This document shows, piece after piece, positions 31,018 through 42,602 of a stretch of DNA of 64,000 bases. The stretch lies in NCBI GenBank assembly GCA_951799405.1, contig OX637332.1, forward strand, positions 31,596,832 through 31,660,831. The letters are read 5' to 3'. The notes below the pieces were generated by a model. It was not told where the DNA came from and searched no databases. It was given only the letters and a program-made list of their open reading frames with translations. How positions within the stretch are numbered: position 1 is the stretch's first letter; each line of letters begins with the position of its first letter. Source of the stretch: Agapetus fuscipes. Taxonomy: Eukaryota > Arthropoda > Insecta > Trichoptera > Glossosomatidae. The translations under genes and the position numbers were made by a program.

Positions 31018-31384
31018 TAATTAATCTGCTTGATGTGCCCTGTCAAGTCTCTAAACATTGACAATCACCTCGATGAACATTGAACATATCCTTTTCTATT
31101 GATGCTCAGAACAGCTCTTCACACTTCGGCTGCCAGTCCACTTCCTATAATATATATTTTGTCTCTGTCTGAGACTTTTCCTATTTCAGGCTTGAAGATA
31201 GAAGTTTTTTTCTTGAAAAATGACGAAAGTATGAAAATTACAAAAATGTAAAAACGAAAAAATTCTGATCAATAATTTTATTCTTATTATTGTCTTCTAC
31301 CAGGCCCTCGTCGTTCCTTAATTTATCCCATCAATATAATATGTAGGTATGTTTAAAATAGTGGTTTTTTTTTCACGCAGAATT

Positions 31385-31495
31385 CTCGACCTCCACAACT
31401 TTTACCGCGTATCGTTGAAACATGGGTAGCATTATAAAAAGTGAACCAATTTTTACAGTTTGGATGGTGTGCCTCATACCAACCTCAATGAAAAT
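31385..31495 (-). repeat. Repeat A, diverged 5' part
   Basis: Matches 'gtgaaccaatttttacag' and 'gcctcataccaacct'. Confidence 0.55.
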
Positions 31496-31762
31496 CAAAG
31501 AATAAATTGAAAACAAACAATCAAACTAAAATAAAAATAAAAAAAACAATTGAAACGCCGTAATCATAACAGATCAACCGCCATTTTTTTGGATCTCATA
31601 TGGTTCTTTTATATCATCCAAAATCTTTTTGTATAAATTGTAATAAACTTTTTCTTCGTATGCACGTACGACAAAGCGTCGATTTTCCTATTTTGTATCG
31701 AGTAAAGAATAAGATATCAGCGTTTTGTGACGGACGGGTATTGAATGTTTTGTATGTATTAG

Positions 31763-32465
31763 TAGGGATTGGAAAATAGCGGTTTTATTTTTTGTGAATT
31801 TCGGTGTTATTTTTGATCGAAAACAGGGAAATTCGGTGTTATTTTTTAGCGTTGATTTGATCAAAATGAAGGTTGATATAATTTCAAAACAATGGATATT
31901 ACTTTTATTGACAATTTATTACATAAACAACAATATGCACATATAAAAACAATGAATAAAATACATCTGAACCAATACAAGTACATAACATACAAAAAAA
32001 AAATATTTAAAAAATATATTAATATTTCAATGACACACCAAATACCCTGAAATATCCTTATAGGAAGTATTTTTTGTGCATCCAGTCTCTGAGATGAGGG
32101 TAATCCAATTTTTTCAAAGAGACGTTGGCTTTTATGAAAGCCTGAACTGTGCTCTTGGCCAATCCAGCAACAGCTTCACTCCTTGAAGTATTTTCTTACA
32201 TTGATGTCAGGATTGAAGTCTGTTTGGATGATCCAGGACAGTTCTGCTTATCTTTTATTTTCCTGTGTTTTGCACTTTGCACATATATTTCGCAGGAATC
32301 CTTTCTCTCCCGTTTCGTTGCAAAAGCGACACGTGACAACTTTTTCGCAGTACGAAAATTCGCGATGTTTGCGTAAAAACCTCAAATTTCTCGTTATTCG
32401 CGTAAAAACCTCAAAATTCACAAATAAATTTGTTTTTTCGCAATCGTGAAATTTTCCAGTCCCTA
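31763..32465. mobile_element. hAT-family element, 703 bp
   Basis: Terminal inverted repeats TAGGGATTGGAAAAT (left) and ATTTTCCAGTCCCTA (right, one mismatch), flanked by the perfect 8 bp duplication tgtattag (31755-31762 and 32466-32473). Eight-base duplications with this terminal style are diagnostic of hAT. It contains a decayed minus-strand coding remnant. Confidence 0.85.
32065..32400 (-). pseudogene. hAT / BED-finger protein remnant
   Basis: Minus-strand pieces in different frames: YCEKVVTCRFCNETGEKGF, with two Cys like a BED or CGGBP1-type finger, then AVAGLAKSTVQAFIKANVSL, KKLDYPHLRDWMHKKYFL and a stop. The last part resembles the segment following BED fingers in hAT-derived CGGBP1-like proteins. 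Frameshifts and stops make it non-functional. The family placement is from general resemblance only. Confidence 0.4.
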
Positions 32466-32473
32466 TGTATTAG

Positions 32474-33004
32474 TGAACAGGCTGCGTGACCCATGCACTA
32501 AATAAAATATGAATCCGCGAAAAATATGTCTCTCCACTAAATTGTGCGCCATCGAGTTTTATGAACAATAAAAGAAAAGAGATTGGAATCTTGACAATCT
32601 GAAGGATTAATATATTGCAACAATTTCGTTTCACAATTGAAGCAAATTGCAACGTTTTTCGATACGGATTGAAGCTGAGTCATTTCTTAATAGTAATCAC
32701 GCTGTCTGTTTTTATATGATTGAAGGCCTGTTGCACCAAACTCCAATCAGACAAAAATCATAATTAAGTGTGATTTCTCTCAACTAAACAAAAATTTGGT
32801 TGCATGTACGTAAATCAGCTGATGTACATTATATTTCCTGTTCAAATTCCATTATATTTATTACCCTGTTCTGAGAAATATTTAACCAAGGTCCTTACCA
32901 GAATTAAGGAATCAAATTTGATGTGTCAATCAAATATTAATTGGAGGTCTGTGCAACAGACCCTAAATGATTTAAAAAAAAAAATTATTGCTTTATATAT
33001 TGGT
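32474..33004. other. Unassigned DNA
   Basis: No element recognised. A small palindrome GGTCTGTGCAACAGACC lies near 32946. Confidence 0.4.
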
Positions 33005-33140
33005 GTGTGCCATGCCATTCCTGTTTCACGAAATCGGGGTATAATTTGCAGCGCTTTGTTTATGATATTGGTTGTTAATTTGTAACTACACGCATAGCAT
33101 TTGTAAGCGCGACCATACACGTGTCTGTTAGTGGGTATTT
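33005..33140 (+). repeat. Repeat A, strongly diverged
   Basis: Faint match through 'gcatttgtaagcgcgacc' and 'acgtgtctgttagtgggta'. Confidence 0.5.
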
Positions 33141-33153
33141 TTATTATTATTAT

Positions 33154-33333
33154 GGAAGAGGAAGACCGAGGAAGGTATGGATGGACCAAATTTTCGAAAT
33201 AGCGAGTGAATGGGATATCCAGAGTCATAATAAAAGGAGATCTTGTATGAAAAAGGTTATGACTCTGGATGAAATGAAAGAAGTATGCAAGGACAGGAAG
33301 AAGTGGCGGCTAATCTGCAATGCTGATTTGTAA
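33154..33333 (+). pseudogene. Non-LTR retrotransposon ORF C-terminus, longest
   Basis: One open frame: GRGRPRKVWMDQIFEIASEW, then an Asn/Lys/Arg stretch, then the MKKVMTLDEMKEV block, DRKKWRLICNADL and a stop. The GRPRK-W motif followed by DRKKWR identifies the end of a LINE RT protein. The upstream RT domain is missing. A truncated repeat A follows at 33388. Confidence 0.7.
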
Positions 33334-33387
33334 TGTTGGTTTATTAGTTTGCTACATTTTTTGCATTATAAATTTTATTTGTTTGAG

Positions 33388-33555
33388 GAAATGTCGGCAA
33401 GAGTTGCAGGGTTTATGTTCATTTGAGGTTTGGATTTTATTTGTAAGTACACAATCAGCATTTGTAAGCGCGAACTACACGTGTTTGTTTGTGGGCATAC
33501 ATCTGAGAGCTTTGAATGAATATATCCTTGCAACTTAGATTATAGATTATAGAAT
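33388..33555 (+). repeat. Repeat A, lacking first third
   Basis: Begins inside the family at 'gaaatgtcggcaagagttgc' and has a complete tail with two TTATAGA units. It is joined to the LINE end by 55 bases. Confidence 0.8.
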
Positions 33556-33599
33556 CTATGCTAATTACAACTTTGCATTTTAGATTTTAGATGCTTATA

Positions 33600-33745
33600 A
33601 TAATGCTTATTCAGCATTTGTAAGCGCGAAATTACACATGTTTTTTGTGGGCATGCATTTGATATGAACTTTGAATGTGGATATATGTTAAAAAAAATAT
33701 ATCTATGTATATATCCTTGCAACTTAGATTATAGATTATAGATAA
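33600..33745 (+). repeat. Repeat A, 3' half
   Basis: Starts at 'attcagcatttgtaagcgcg'. An AT expansion precedes the final 'gcaacttagattatag'. Confidence 0.75.
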
Positions 33746-34589
33746 CATCTTTCTTGATCCTTGTCATATCTTTAACTTTGTCATAACTTATCGCCAAACG
33801 ATCACGTTTTTGGTTATTTTCAGGAAATCAATTGTTTTTCTATTGTAAATAAACTTTTACTTCCGTTGCACAAGTACGAAAGCATTTCCTGGAAGTATTT
33901 GGGAGTCTCAAGTATTGTTAGTCAGTTTTTTGCCTCAGTTTGACTTACAAACTTTTTACCTCTTATTATGTAAGGGTATACCAGTCGTCTCATACGGGTC
34001 TTGTAACTCGAGTAAGAAATAATACGATCTAACGCAGCCAAAGTCGTCAGGCAAAACATAGAGGCGCTTTTCTATTTTCATGTTAAATCTGAAAATTCGA
34101 TGATTTCTTTACGCCGCAAATGTTCTTAAAAGTTTATTCTCAGCGTAATAGATAAGATGCAGTGTCGTAGAGTCGATATAATATGATTTTCTTCTGTGTT
34201 AAACTAAAAAAAAATCTCCCCAAAAAAATACTTTTAGGGGTAAATCACTAAAACACTGCTTCCTGGCGGATTCCCGACAAAATTACTGGATTCATAACTT
34301 AACTTAATTGTTTATATTAAATTTAATTATCATACTTAAAGTATTATTATTTTCTCATTCGGGAAAATTTTAGTATTTGGATATCGCAAAGATAATAAAT
34401 GGTTATATTTAAAGTAAGCAAATGCGAAGGAGATAGAAAATGAAATAGAAACCGTTCACGATTGATTTATTGCTAGCGTGCTTACACAGTTTGTCGATAA
34501 AAAGAACTGTGGAGTGACGCAGATTCTCGACACTACGGGTCGAAAAATGTAGATATGCAAATAAATAATCTCTCAAAAGTTTAAAATCT
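33746..34589. other. Unassigned DNA
   Basis: No element or gene recognised. Confidence 0.4.
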
Positions 34590-34700
34590 GCCACCAGGGT
34601 TAGAAGTCTCATCACCACGGTTATTCTTACCTACCGAATATCGGTAATATTTTAATGAAGACCTGTCAATCCAAGATGGCCGCAAGTGTACAGCTGAGTG
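34590..34700 (+). repeat. Mariner-like MITE interior
   Basis: Central segment only: 'gaagtctcatcaccacggtt', 'ctaccgaatatcggtaat' and CCAAGATGGCCGCAAGTG. Confidence 0.55.
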
Positions 34701-35375
34701 GTTATTATCATAATATTCGTCGTTGTTTTTTTTATAAAATAATGTTACTTATTTATTAGACCATGTTATTTATTTACTTCTTAGATGAAGTCGACCTCCC
34801 ACCACTGGAAGTTACATGGATATCTTTGTCATACAATCATTGTAATAAATTCGACGCGCGCTGCCCGTTATTTGAACTGCCAAATAAGGGGCGGTATTAT
34901 TACACGCTTTATTTGAAATTCAAACATTTTATTCGCGACCCACATCAATGAAATATTCAATTCTTTTTTTATGTGTATGAGTGAACATTATGACCTGGAC
35001 CCCACCGCCATGACGATATTACTTTTCCCGCTCTTTAGAAGCGCGCGATCGATATTTCAAGGGGACATAAATAATTTATTAAGATTGACGCTGCCATCTG
35101 TTAGAAATCCGGGAAAACTTAATTATCCGATAAATTTTCCGTATCGTAAATCACTCCACAGGATAATAAAAAATGTTTTTAAATTATTTAAACCTATTCA
35201 TGAAAACAAGATTTTTAATAAATCAAAGCCACATTACCAATGCCACTCTTGCTTCAAGGAAGCAGGGTCTACGTCCATTTTTTCGATGTACCTACATAAG
35301 TTATTTAAGCTCATCCTTTTTTTTTAGTTTCTGTACCAAGCAAAATCACTTTTAGATAAATTGAGATCATCTTAA
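34701..35375. other. Unassigned DNA
   Basis: Overlapping short open frames only. A faint repeat A resemblance near 35225-35260 ('ttaccaatgccactcttgc') is too weak to call. Confidence 0.35.
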
Positions 35376-35519
35376 GTTTTCGAAATAGCGAATGAATGGA
35401 ATATCCAGAGTCAGAATAAAAGGAGAGCTTGAATGAAAAAGGTTATGACTCTGGATGAAATGAAAGAAGTATGCAAGGACCGAAAGAAATGGCGGTTGAT
35501 CTGTAACGCTGGCGGTTAA
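35376..35519 (+). pseudogene. Non-LTR LINE ORF C-terminus
   Basis: FEIANEWNIQSQNKRRA, an in-frame TGA, then the MKKVMTLDEMKEV block with DRKKWRLICNAGG and a stop. Third independent case of this C-terminus upstream of repeat A. Confidence 0.65.
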
Positions 35520-35640
35520 AGCTGAGGCTTTTAAAATTTTTTTTTTTAAAGAATTTGTTTATTGGTTTTAATTTTATACTATTTATGTAATTGTTTAGTG
35601 TTCATTTGTTTTATATATTTGAATGTATTTAATTGCTTGT

Positions 35641-35897
35641 ATTCCTTGACTGATAGGTTGGTATGAGGTTGACCACCGATACTGTAAAAAATTGTTCACT
35701 TTGCCAATGTCACCGCTGTTTCAGGGAAGGTCGGCAAGAGTTGCAGGGCTTATGTTCATTTGAGATTGGGTTTTTTTATATTGTAGGTCCACATGCGGCA
35801 TGTGTGAGCGAGAAATTATGCGTGTCTGCTTGTGGGTATGCATTTAATATGAATCTCAAATGATACATATATTTGCAGCTTAGATTTAGATATATAG
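35641..35897 (+). repeat. Repeat A, behind a LINE C-terminus
   Basis: Complete from attccttgactgataggttgg to 'gcagcttagatttagatata'. About 120 bases of AT-rich UTR-like sequence separate it from the LINE stop. Confidence 0.85.
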
Positions 35898-35962
35898 GCA
35901 AGACATTCGCAATTTTTATGTCCCGTATGCATATAGTTAAATGTTATTGATTATTTTCTTTC

Positions 35963-36150
35963 CTTATAGGTTGGTATGAAGATGCTACTCTTTTTTGTTG
36001 CCCTATTTCAGGAAAAGTCGGCAAGAATTGCAGGTTTTTTAAAGTACTTACACATGCAGACGTGTGCATTTGCTAGTGGACGTCCATTGAATATAAATAT
36101 TAAATTTATATATATATTGGGAATTTTTTATAATTCTTGACTTATAAATA
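35963..36150 (+). repeat. Repeat A, diverged
   Basis: Recognised by 'ccttataggttggtatgaag', 'caggaaaagtcggcaagaat' and 'acgtgtgcatttgctag'. Confidence 0.6.
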
Positions 36151-36995
36151 TCTCAGACCGTCTGCTGAGGTACAGTTCTCCCAAGTTCCACGACAGTACT
36201 TCCCGAAATTCCCGTTTTACCTTTCAAAGTCATGAACAAGCGCCGAGAAATTGTTAACCAATCTTATTAATTAAATTATGAACAAGTTGAATCTAACTCC
36301 ACCACATGACTGAAGCGAATTTCAACTATTTGAAGGATTTTATTAAATTCCAGCGAAGCTGTTTGGAAGTTTCCAGACCTTCCTTTTGATCTTGCGCTCA
36401 CTCACGCAACTCGCAAAAGAACGTTTCACCATCGGTTTGTTTGTGAAAAGTACCCCAAGTATAAAATTGTACGTTTAAACGCAATCGCATCGTTTTAATA
36501 CAAAATGTATAATAACCTGAAACGGCGTCTCTAGTGAGTGTTGTTTGTTTCTACAATTTATGGGAAAAACGCACTGGCTTACTTTGTGTAATGTTTTATA
36601 CTTGGAAAAAGTTATTTGAACCACGTCAACGGATTGTCTGTCTCGGTCGACCTCAAAAAGGTCATGTTGTATTAGTCGTAGGCTGATCGTAGAATCAGAC
36701 AGATCATATTGTGCCCAGGTAAACCATTACATAGTCAGTTTATGAAATGTCCATCAGACACCTGATACCTCAAGTTACTGCGAATTTTAAGTATGAGAAT
36801 TACCGCCGAAAAGAAAGTGTTTGTATGTAAAGCCTAGGCATTTTTACATGGCCACCTTGACACAAATAATTTAATTTAAATTTAAGGGTTCTTCTCTGTT
36901 CTTGATAAGAGTCTTTTACTCCGTGCCGCAGCCAATTAGCTTGCTCGAAGAACAACTCTAGCGCCTTCTAGCTGAGAGACAGACGCCCTATCGAT
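36151..36995. other. Unassigned DNA
   Basis: No element or gene recognised. Confidence 0.4.
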
Positions 36996-37005
36996 GAAAA
37001 CTTTT

Positions 37006-37098
37006 CATCATCATCTTCTAAAGACATCTTTTGTCTGTTGCCATCCTCTTGAGATGCGAATAGGAGTAGACATCCATGGGCCGCTTCACATCCTAACC
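37006..37098 (-). pseudogene. LINE 3' end with GAT tail
   Basis: Minus strand GATGTGAAGCGGCCCATGG, CATCTCAAGAGGATGGCAAC and a GATGATGATG tail match the better fragment at 46788-47035. Confidence 0.6.
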
Positions 37099-37100
37099 TG

Positions 37101-37546
37101 TTAGTTTACCTTTATTTTAATTTGATTTTGAGTCGCTGAAAGCCTGTGATATGTATATATTGGTTTTCAATAGACCGTTAAAATTGGGGTGGGAACACAG
37201 CTGACACCGATAATTCGTATGAACCAGATTTCAGCTCATAACATAAATTTAGACACAAATCATGCTCTACCTAATAGTACGATTGTCTGCCACGCACAGT
37301 AATGGATGTTCTCGACAAACCTTTGTTGTCAGCCCGGCAAACCGTTCACCGCAATTTCTTTTTAATGAGAAATCAAATTACGTCAAGTACGAATGTGTGT
37401 AAACAGTGCTCACAAACGACGGTGAGCTCACTTGTATATCAAACGTCCTGACGTTGACATGCCAAGGCTTTAAATCTGAATGTCACGTTTCTAACAAAAT
37501 TTATTTAATTAATATATAATATCACTCAAAATCAAAAATAGACTTT
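37101..37546. other. Unassigned DNA
   Basis: Nothing recognised. Confidence 0.4.
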
Positions 37547-37757
37547 GTCGGTGTTATAGCCGCGGGGATGAAGACAGGTTATTTGGAACCGGATAACGTT
37601 GGTTCGAATCCTGCGACGATAACTTCGGCCCTGGTTCAACAGATGCCGTTGCATGCACACAAGCTTCTGCTTTCGCATGAAGACAACTGGCCAGGTAAAA
37701 TAGGTTGGTGGATTGCATTCCTTTCCAAAAATCTATTTCAAAAAAAAAAAAAAAAAC
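37547..37757 (+). mobile_element. SINE D, full length
   Basis: TATAGCCGCGGGGATGAAG head, GGTTCGAATCCTGCGACG B box, 'gcacacaagcttctgctttc' body, 'ggccaggtaaaataggttgg' and a terminal poly(A) of about 19. The poly(A) tail implies mobilisation by an L1-like or other A-tail-recognising LINE. Confidence 0.85.
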
Positions 37758-37842
37758 GAGTAAGTAATGCTTCATTTTATTTATGATTTTTTTTAAACTC
37801 ATGGTCTTAAATTTTTTTAATAATTGATGAACATAATAATTT

Positions 37843-38098
37843 TTTGACTAATAGGTTGGTATGAGACTGACCACCCATACTGTAAAAAAAATGGTTCACT
37901 TTGTCAATGTCAACCCTGTTTCAGGTAAGGTCGGCAAGAGTAGCAGGGCTTATGTTCATTTGAGATTGCATTTTTATGTTGTAAGTTCTCATGCGGCGTG
38001 TGTAAGCGCGTATTTAAACGCGTCTGCTTATGAGAATGCATTTAGTGTGAATCTTAAATTTAATATATATGTTTGCAACTTAGATTAATTATAGATAG
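37843..38098 (+). repeat. Repeat A
   Basis: Complete. The tail is short ('cttagattaattatagata'). Confidence 0.85.
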
Positions 38099-38285
38099 AA
38101 TACAAAAATAATGTTTTTTTTCTATTTTTGTTCACTTATCGCTGTTTCAATAGAACAAATTCCAATATGTTATCAAGTCATGGGGATTTTTTAAAATCGT
38201 TTACAGAAAATTTAAATAAGATGAATTTTAGACATTATTTGAAATCAAACCTTCGTCATTCATTTGAAATACTGATATAGTTTGG

Positions 38286-38542
38286 AAATCTAAATCTAAA
38301 TCTAAGTTGCAAAGATATGATTCATTTGAGATTCATGTTAAATGCATTCCCACAAGCAGACACACATAATTTCGCGCTCACACATGCCGCATGTGGACCT
38401 ACAATATAAAAACCCAAATCTCAAATGAACATAAGCCCTGCAACTCTTGCCGACCTTCCCTGAAAAGGGGTGACATTGGTAAAGTGAAACATTTTTTTAC
38501 AGTATGGGTGGTCAGCCTCATACCAACCTATAAGTCAAGGAA
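38286..38542 (-). repeat. Repeat A, full length
   Basis: Tail of three AAATCT units. Boundary 'cctataagtcaaggaa'. Contains CCCTGAAAAGGGGTGAC, a two-base deletion from the family. Confidence 0.85.
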
Positions 38543-38961
38543 TCAATGGAAATCAATTTTCTTATTTCAATACTTCGAGACGTAGTAATTTGAGTTAAAT
38601 TTTGAACAAGTCTATTTTTAGATGGCATTTAATGTGAATGTGTTTTGTATAAACATCCCATTCCTGTACGGGAATTAAAGTTTTACATAAAAATTTAATT
38701 TCCCCTAAGCCCGAGTACAGAGGAAGAGAGGGGAAGGAGTTGTTAATGTTTGAGTAATGTGGCACGCTGCACAAATTTGCGTTTAAAATCAACGACAGCG
38801 TTCCACAAAAAAATAATATGGAAACTAAAAGAGTACCTCTACTGAACGTCGTGTTTTCTATACATTCTAGGGAAACACTGTCGTTGAGTTTTGACCTAAT
38901 GTTTTGTACTAGATGGAAAGCTTGCCACACACCTCACGTACAGAGAAAACCTGAAATTGGT

Positions 38962-39655
38962 GACGGGGTAGAGCGACACAGTGACAAAACGACACAGAAA
39001 AGACATCACTATGACACAACACAGAAAATAATAAAAATAATAATATTATGATGATTTATTTGATGAGCGCTGTTTTTGTGTGCATCACACCTCAAGAGCC
39101 CTCTAAAAACATCACTATGATAATCATGTACCGTTTATGGTATATTCTGTTTTAGTTATGTGATATTTTGTTACGTGACGATTTGTCTTGTGATGTTTTA
39201 TCTTTATGATGTACTTACTGTGATGTTTTGTCAAGCGCTGTTTTTTCATGTGTCGTTCTGTCATGTTTTTTTTAAGAATTACTGTACGCGATACTCCCTA
39301 GATTTCAGAGACTCTAGGGGTCTAAGACACTTGTAGTAGTGCCACAGAGGTGTTGTTTACGAGCTTGGTCGTCGCTACAAAGCCCCAATACTCAAGCAAG
39401 ACCCAGTCGCTGTAAGGCTGGATAGACTTTTAGTGACCGGTCTTTGGTAAAAGTTTATGAATTTTTCAACCCAGCGAAGAGCATATTTAAAAATATAAAT
39501 GGTATTTTTTTGTGCTCCACCGGGATTCAAACCCACAACCTTCCATTTATGAGTCTGAAGTGTTGCCACTAGACTACGGACCGGACAAATGTGTCGTTCT
39601 TTCATGTGTGGTTCTTTCATGTGTCGTTATGTCATGTGTCGTTCTATCACAAAAC
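38962..39655. mobile_element. Foldback-like element with subrepeat arms
   Basis: The left arm 38962-39030 reads TAGAGCGACACAGTGACAAA and further ACGACACAG subrepeats. The right part, 39150-39260 and 39590-39655, is the reverse complement (TGTCGTTCTTTCATGTG units, ending GTCGTTCTATCAC). SINE C lies inside in two pieces. Same family as 28996-30146. Confidence 0.5.
39030..39592 (-). mobile_element. SINE C, split
   Basis: 3' end at 39030-39106 (minus: GGGCTCTTGAGGTGTGATGC, GCGCTCATCAAATAAATC and an ATT tail). Body and head at 39362-39592 (minus: TCCGTAGTCTAGTGGCAAC, GGGTTTGAATCCCGG). The interruption contains foldback subrepeats, so the order of insertion is unclear. Confidence 0.7.
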
Positions 39656-40002
39656 CCTGAAACTATGGTAGAATAACATAACTGTACGTGTAGAAGCGCT
39701 AGTCGTTAAATTAGTAGGTGCCCGAGAAATATGTGATTAGTGGACTCTAGATCAAAGCAGTTTTGAGTAATGTGACCAGACGTGATGTTTTTATCGGGAC
39801 AGTTCCGTTTGTAGGGGTCGCTTCGTGACCGCAGCACGGTGCTGGGACATCAAAATTACCCTTTTACTTAAAATAAAACTCCCAAAAAATCTGAAAATAT
39901 TTTTTTCCAGTACAAGTTGGCACGAGAAATTCAACAGTTGCGCATTATTTACAATATTTTTCATTAGATAATCTGTAAATGATAAATCTGAATAAAACAG
40001 TT

Positions 40003-40113
40003 AAAGGTGCGAGATATGAGAGGTATGTGAGTATAGGAAAAAATTGAGGCAGCTCTACAGAGGCTCTGGACACCTCTAGTGGAATGGTGACAGAGTTACA
40101 AATACAGTTACAG
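40003..40113 (+). pseudogene. LINE 3' end with GTTACA tail
   Basis: Same end as 24285 ('gaggcagctctacagaggc', 'ggaatggtgacagagttaca') with a short, interrupted tail. The coding part has a stop at the expected WRQL position. Confidence 0.6.
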
Positions 40114-40359
40114 TATGCAACTAACTCAACGAACCTTCACTCATAGTGCTAGTACATCTTACTGCTCTGTTTTTGGAAAATAATCATAAAATTGGATATT
40201 TAAAGCATAATAATGACGTTTATCTCTTTTAAGTATCCCACTTTCATTAACAAATTAGTGGTCACATTAGTTTTGGTGTAATTTGAATGTAATGTGATTT
40301 TGATTTCATAATTAGCTTTCAACTCACTTTCATCATTCACCTTTCTGCTTAATTTTCAG

Positions 40360-40455
40360 AATGGTCCTTTTTACTTCTTTACAGGAGTCCTGCTCTATGT
40401 CATAGAAAATGAGAAGGTACACTTAAATTTAACACTTAAAGAAAACAAGGGTTAA
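40360..40455 (+). other. Candidate terminal exon (weak)
   Basis: TTTCTGCTTAATTTTCAG ends at 40359. The frame then stays open for 31 codons (NGPFYFFTGVLLYVIENEK...) to the TAA at 40453. AATAAA occurs at 40567. No homologue recognised, and such short open frames are common in this composition. Confidence 0.15.
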
Positions 40456-41096
40456 AAAATAATGAACTGTTATTTATAAAGAAAGATATGAAGAAATAAC
40501 TAGTTAGTCTCTACTTTTAACATTGTTATTTATATTTGTATGTTTGTTATTGTAAAAACTATTAAAAATAAACAGTGCTTTGAGAAAAGAAAAACTAGTT
40601 ATGTTCTCTTTGAAACCAAAAAAGTAAAATTTGTTAGGGATGCAATCCAATGTTCATAGAAGATTGTAAATACTTAGAAGAAGAGTAAAACTACAAAGTC
40701 GTACTATGAGTATTGTTCGCCGCTACAATAAGGGAGACTCTGAATTCTCAGAAACGCATTTTCCAGAAGGTAATAAATTATTCAGAGAGAGGTGTCTCTA
40801 CAGAGAAACCTTTTGTATTCCGTTATTTTCACATTGAATTTTTCCTTTGGGATTTTTTTCATTTTGTCGGCACCTTCCTACACAGGGACAGGATTCAAAA
40901 ATGAAACAATGGAGCGAAAAGAAAAACACTGTCTTTTAAAAAGGACTTTATTCAATTTGAAAATTGTTCTGCATTGTTTTTAAGCGAAATCTGGGTTGTC
41001 CTCTGACAATGCTTTTATTTCTATACATTTTCCATATCAATACTATGTATTAATACACAAACAATTCAAAATACATTATAAATACTATCGGGACTA
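40456..41096. other. Unassigned DNA
   Basis: No element recognised. Two overlapping 63-codon open frames near 40713-40983 look non-coding. Confidence 0.35.
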
Positions 41097-41311
41097 TTCT
41101 TAGACCTTTTAGTCGTCGGTTGAGCCCACGTTTTGACAAACTGATGATGCCTGGCCTGAACTCTCATCTCCACGGTCATTCTTACGTACCGAATTTTGGT
41201 AATATTTGTATGAAGATTATTCAGCTGTTCACATGCGGCCATCTTGAATTGACAGGGTCTTCATACAAATGCATCATTAGTTTGACAAAGTACGACTAAA
41301 ATGTCTAAGAT
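41097..41311. mobile_element. Mariner-like MITE, complete
   Basis: Inverted ends TTCTTAGAC-CTTTTAGTCG and CGACTAAAATGTCTAAGAT flanked by TA on both sides, a Tc1/mariner-type duplication. The interior has a second inverted pair (GTTTTGACAAACTGATGATGC and GCATCATTAGTTTGACAAAG), making the whole nearly palindromic. No coding. Confidence 0.75.
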
Positions 41312-41447
41312 TAGCACCGTACCTATGTGTTTAGTATGTAATGTAATATGGGGAGAAAAAACCTAAATTTGCATCAATAAAAATCAACCCTTCCACATTA
41401 TTTGTCTGGGACGGAAAAAATCGCTATTTTTTTTCATAATAGACTGG

Positions 41448-41474
41448 TCCGTAGTCCAGTGGTTAGCGCTTCTA
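41448..41474 (+). mobile_element. SINE C head fragment
   Basis: GGTCCGTAGTCCAGTGGTTAGC only, the A-box part, followed by CTAATCTAATCTAAT. Confidence 0.55.
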
Positions 41475-41489
41475 ATCTAATCTAATTTG

Positions 41490-41878
41490 CACGTGGAGGG
41501 TGCAATACATGACCAGACATATAAAAAATACAGCAATAGAAAAGCTCACGATGAAAATACGGTTGAATAGCACAAGAAGGCACTGCCTTTATAAGAGGAT
41601 GCCGACCAGCAGAGCAAATGCGTAGCACAACAAGGCACTGTCTTTACAAGAGGAAGGCGACTAGCAGAGACAAATAATAAATAAAAATAAAAAATACTAA
41701 AAAAATTATTCCAGCTTAGTCACGTAGAGGGTGCAAAACATGACCAGCCATATAAAAAATACAGCAATAGAAAAGTACACGATGAAGCTAGCACAAGAAG
41801 GCACTGCCTTTAGAAGAGGATGACGACCAGCAGAGCAAATGCGTAGCACAACAAGGTACTGCCCTAACAATATACGAT
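41490..41878. repeat. Two-level tandem repeat
   Basis: A unit of about 200 bp occurs twice (about 41490-41690 and 41720-41878: 'gcaaaacatgaccagccat', 'aatacagcaatagaaaag'). Within each, a roughly 60 bp motif 'aaggcactgcctttataag' with 'gaccagcagagcaaatgcg' recurs. Function unknown. Confidence 0.7.
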
Positions 41879-42602
41879 ATATACTTGTATAAACGCAAAT
41901 CACAAAAGTAATTGAAGATATATAATCATTTCCATAAATCAAGCTTACATGTACATTATGTCAAAATCAGTACATCTTCATTCCGCTCTCTCGTACTTAC
42001 ATTATCCTGTGAATAATACATGTACTACATAAATACTCGCATGTGTGTATCACTCTAATTTGTACTCATCATATTTAGATTACAGGCTGATTGATGTTTG
42101 AACGTACCAGAGTGGATGTGAAATTACTTGACGTTTTCCTAAATGCAGTATTAATCAGTGCTATTCAGAGTCGGCAGTAAACTTAGTGCACACTAATTTA
42201 TTCGTTATTAACCTTACATTTCATTGAACTTGATAAAATACGTACCTATTACTTTATTTGTTGTGTAAGTAATCATGTAACTCAATCAATTCTGTTTCAT
42301 ACAAACAAATATCAAAATGTATGTTTCTTTTTTATGAACAAAATTGTCAACGTTAAAGTCAAATAAGAGAAAACAACGCATATAATGGAAAATGACGTTG
42401 TTTTTCATGATTTACAAATATTTCACTTTATTATTCGACAAAAGCCGAGAAGGCTTGTAGAGCCCCTGTTCATTTACGGTTTACATTTTTTGTATGTCAT
42501 TGTGACCGTAAACCTACGCGTTCTTGCTTGTCCACATACAGAGAAGGAATGTTAAATCTTCATAAAGAACTTCACTTTTATTCTATTTCAAACTGACATT
42601 GA
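41879..42602. other. Unassigned DNA
   Basis: A very weak repeat A-like trace at about 42445-42540 only. Confidence 0.35.

Noticed and set aside
32936..32990. Minus-strand exon between a T-rich acceptor near 32970 and CTG/GTAAGG near 32893
   Set aside because: All three frames contain stops inside the would-be exon, and much of it is a small palindrome.
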